7,269 nt of DNA. Source: an uncultured Kroppenstedtia sp. (GTDB taxonomy: Bacteria > Bacillota > Bacilli > Thermoactinomycetales > DSM-45169). How positions within the stretch are numbered: position 1 is the stretch's first letter; each line of letters starts with the position of its first letter. The stretch is taken from assembly GCA_959600065.1 (NCBI GenBank), contig CAUGKZ010000084.1:1-7269 (forward strand). The letters run 5' to 3'. The position numbers were made by a program, and so were the translations under genes. The notes beneath the pieces are model-generated. The model was given only the letters and a program-made list of their open reading frames with translations. It was not told where the DNA came from and did not search any database. This document shows positions 6,522 to 7,269 of this stretch, piece by piece.

Positions 6522-7269
6522 ATGGGAGGGAGTATTTTGCGGGATAGTAGGTTTTCCAGGCTGGCGAGTCGATTGGAGGAGGCCTTGGGAAGAAGAGTGA
6601 AGGTTTTGCAGGAGGAACTGTCGCAATCCTCTGTTTCGGGTTCATTTCCCTTGGACCGAGGCTGCCGGTTGTGGGTGGAGGGCGAGCTCACCGAGCAAGA
6701 AAAAGCACTCGTCCACCTCTTTCTGGAGGAGTGGAGACAGAACTGGCTTCGGGCATCGGACTCAGCGGAACCTCCAGCCATTCTGGAGAGGTGGTTGCAA
6801 CTGACAGAGCTTTGTGGGGAAGCCTCCCCTCCTCCGCTGTCAGTGGAGGAGCTATTCCGAGAGGAACGGGTTCCCTTTTTGGTAGTTCATCCGGTCCTCT
6901 CTCGGGAGAGAATGAGCAGTTTGAAAAAGGTGGTGAACAGTTATTTTGAGGGGAGAGCCTGGTTGGTTCCTCTGGATGGGGGAGAATCACTTCTCCTGTT
7001 GCCTCTTTCCTTTATTCATGGCGAAGGGCCACAGAGGTGGGAAAGAGGGCTGGAAGAGGCGGCCTGGGGGCTGGCGGAAGTGATCACCACAGAAGCGGGG
7101 GAGGATGTGAAGGTGGTGGTTCATCCTGGGATTCATGAGGCCCACCTTTTGCCCCGGGCGATAGCGGTGTTGCGGGACACCTGGCGGCTGGGTCGAATCT
7201 ATCTCCCCGGAGATCTGGCGTACACCACCTGGCAATTTTCTTTGGAGAAATTGCTGGAATCGCTGGATA
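6522..7269 (+). CDS. PucR/CdaR-type transcriptional regulator, 3' end cut by the window (first 249 codons)
   Basis: The frame stays open from ATG 6522 to the window edge. The ATG follows AGGAGAGAAG (6512-6521). Residues 1-110 are a charged, mostly helical region with no motif I can name. Residues about 117-230 (PFLVVHPVL, then LKKVVNSYFEGRAWLVPL, then LLLLPLSFI, then LAEVITTEAGEDVKVVVHPGI, then LRDTWRLGRIY) follow the pattern of the CdaR GGDEF-like domain in PucR/CdaR-family activators. In that family the 'VGRIF...' strand and a short 'LE.LL..L' helix lead into a C-terminal helix-turn-helix, which would lie just past this window. The ligand and targets cannot be told. The gene is unusually rich in GAG/GGAG. 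No clear promoter is visible in the 30 nt after the terminator. The family assignment is from pattern memory and the decisive HTH domain is not visible. Confidence 0.7.
   Translation, partial: MGGSILRDSRFSRLASRLEEALGRRVKVLQEELSQSSVSGSFPLDRGCRLWVEGELTEQEKALVHLFLEEWRQNWLRASDSAEPPAILERWLQLTELCGEASPPPLSVEELFREERVPFLVVHPVLSRERMSSLKKVVNSYFEGRAWLVPLDGGESLLLLPLSFIHGEGPQRWERGLEEAAWGLAEVITTEAGEDVKVVVHPGIHEAHLLPRAIAVLRDTWRLGRIYLPGDLAYTTWQFSLEKLLESLD

Noticed and set aside
6392..6990. Minus-strand frames opposite the regulator gene (6392-6781 and 6688-6990) and a plus-strand frame at 6671-6949
   Set aside because: The plus-strand frame from ATG 6522 has a ribosome binding site and matches a PucR/CdaR-type pattern and stays open to the edge; the others are shadows with Ser/Pro-rich composition.

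Overview
The window reads as a chromosomal housekeeping segment of a Gram-positive Bacillales-type bacterium. The clues are a Bacillus-style LexA operator (GAAC-N4-GTTC), strong GGAGG-type ribosome binding sites, GTG and TTG start codons, a uvrB-uvrA pair, and a YvlD-type membrane protein nearby, as in Bacillus subtilis. The sequence is fairly GC-rich for that group, so a Thermoactinomycetaceae- or Paenibacillaceae-like host is plausible. That placement is inference, not something the bases prove.

Layout. Positions 1-108 hold no gene I can support. Positions 109-149 form an SOS-type promoter: a LexA box sits just upstream of, and over the -35 area of, an extended -10. It drives uvrB (180-2165) and, 3 nt later, uvrA (2169-5060); both are complete with all expected motifs. 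A weak hairpin overlaps the uvrA stop. A DUF302 gene (5188-5577) follows with its own ribosome binding site and a possible promoter. A strong hairpin (5590-5627) separates it from a small convergent gene on the minus strand (5631-5861, 76 aa, very basic and Met-rich). I recognise no function for that gene, but it has a near-perfect ribosome binding site. After a 215-nt intergenic stretch with a candidate promoter comes a TTG-initiated four-helix membrane protein of the YvlD/phage-holin superfamily IV type (6077-6424). Two tandem hairpins and a T-run follow. The window ends inside the first 249 codons of a probable PucR/CdaR-type transcriptional regulator (6522-7269), whose DNA-binding C-terminus should lie beyond the edge.

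Functionally, UvrA and UvrB are the damage-recognition half of nucleotide excision repair and are made together under SOS control. The downstream genes look like separate transcription units with no evident link to repair. I found no mobile element, CRISPR array, tRNA or rRNA, and no convincing new multi-gene system. The most worthwhile loose ends are the small minus-strand gene, the possible ECF-sigma element before the YvlD-like gene, and the structured gap before the regulator.
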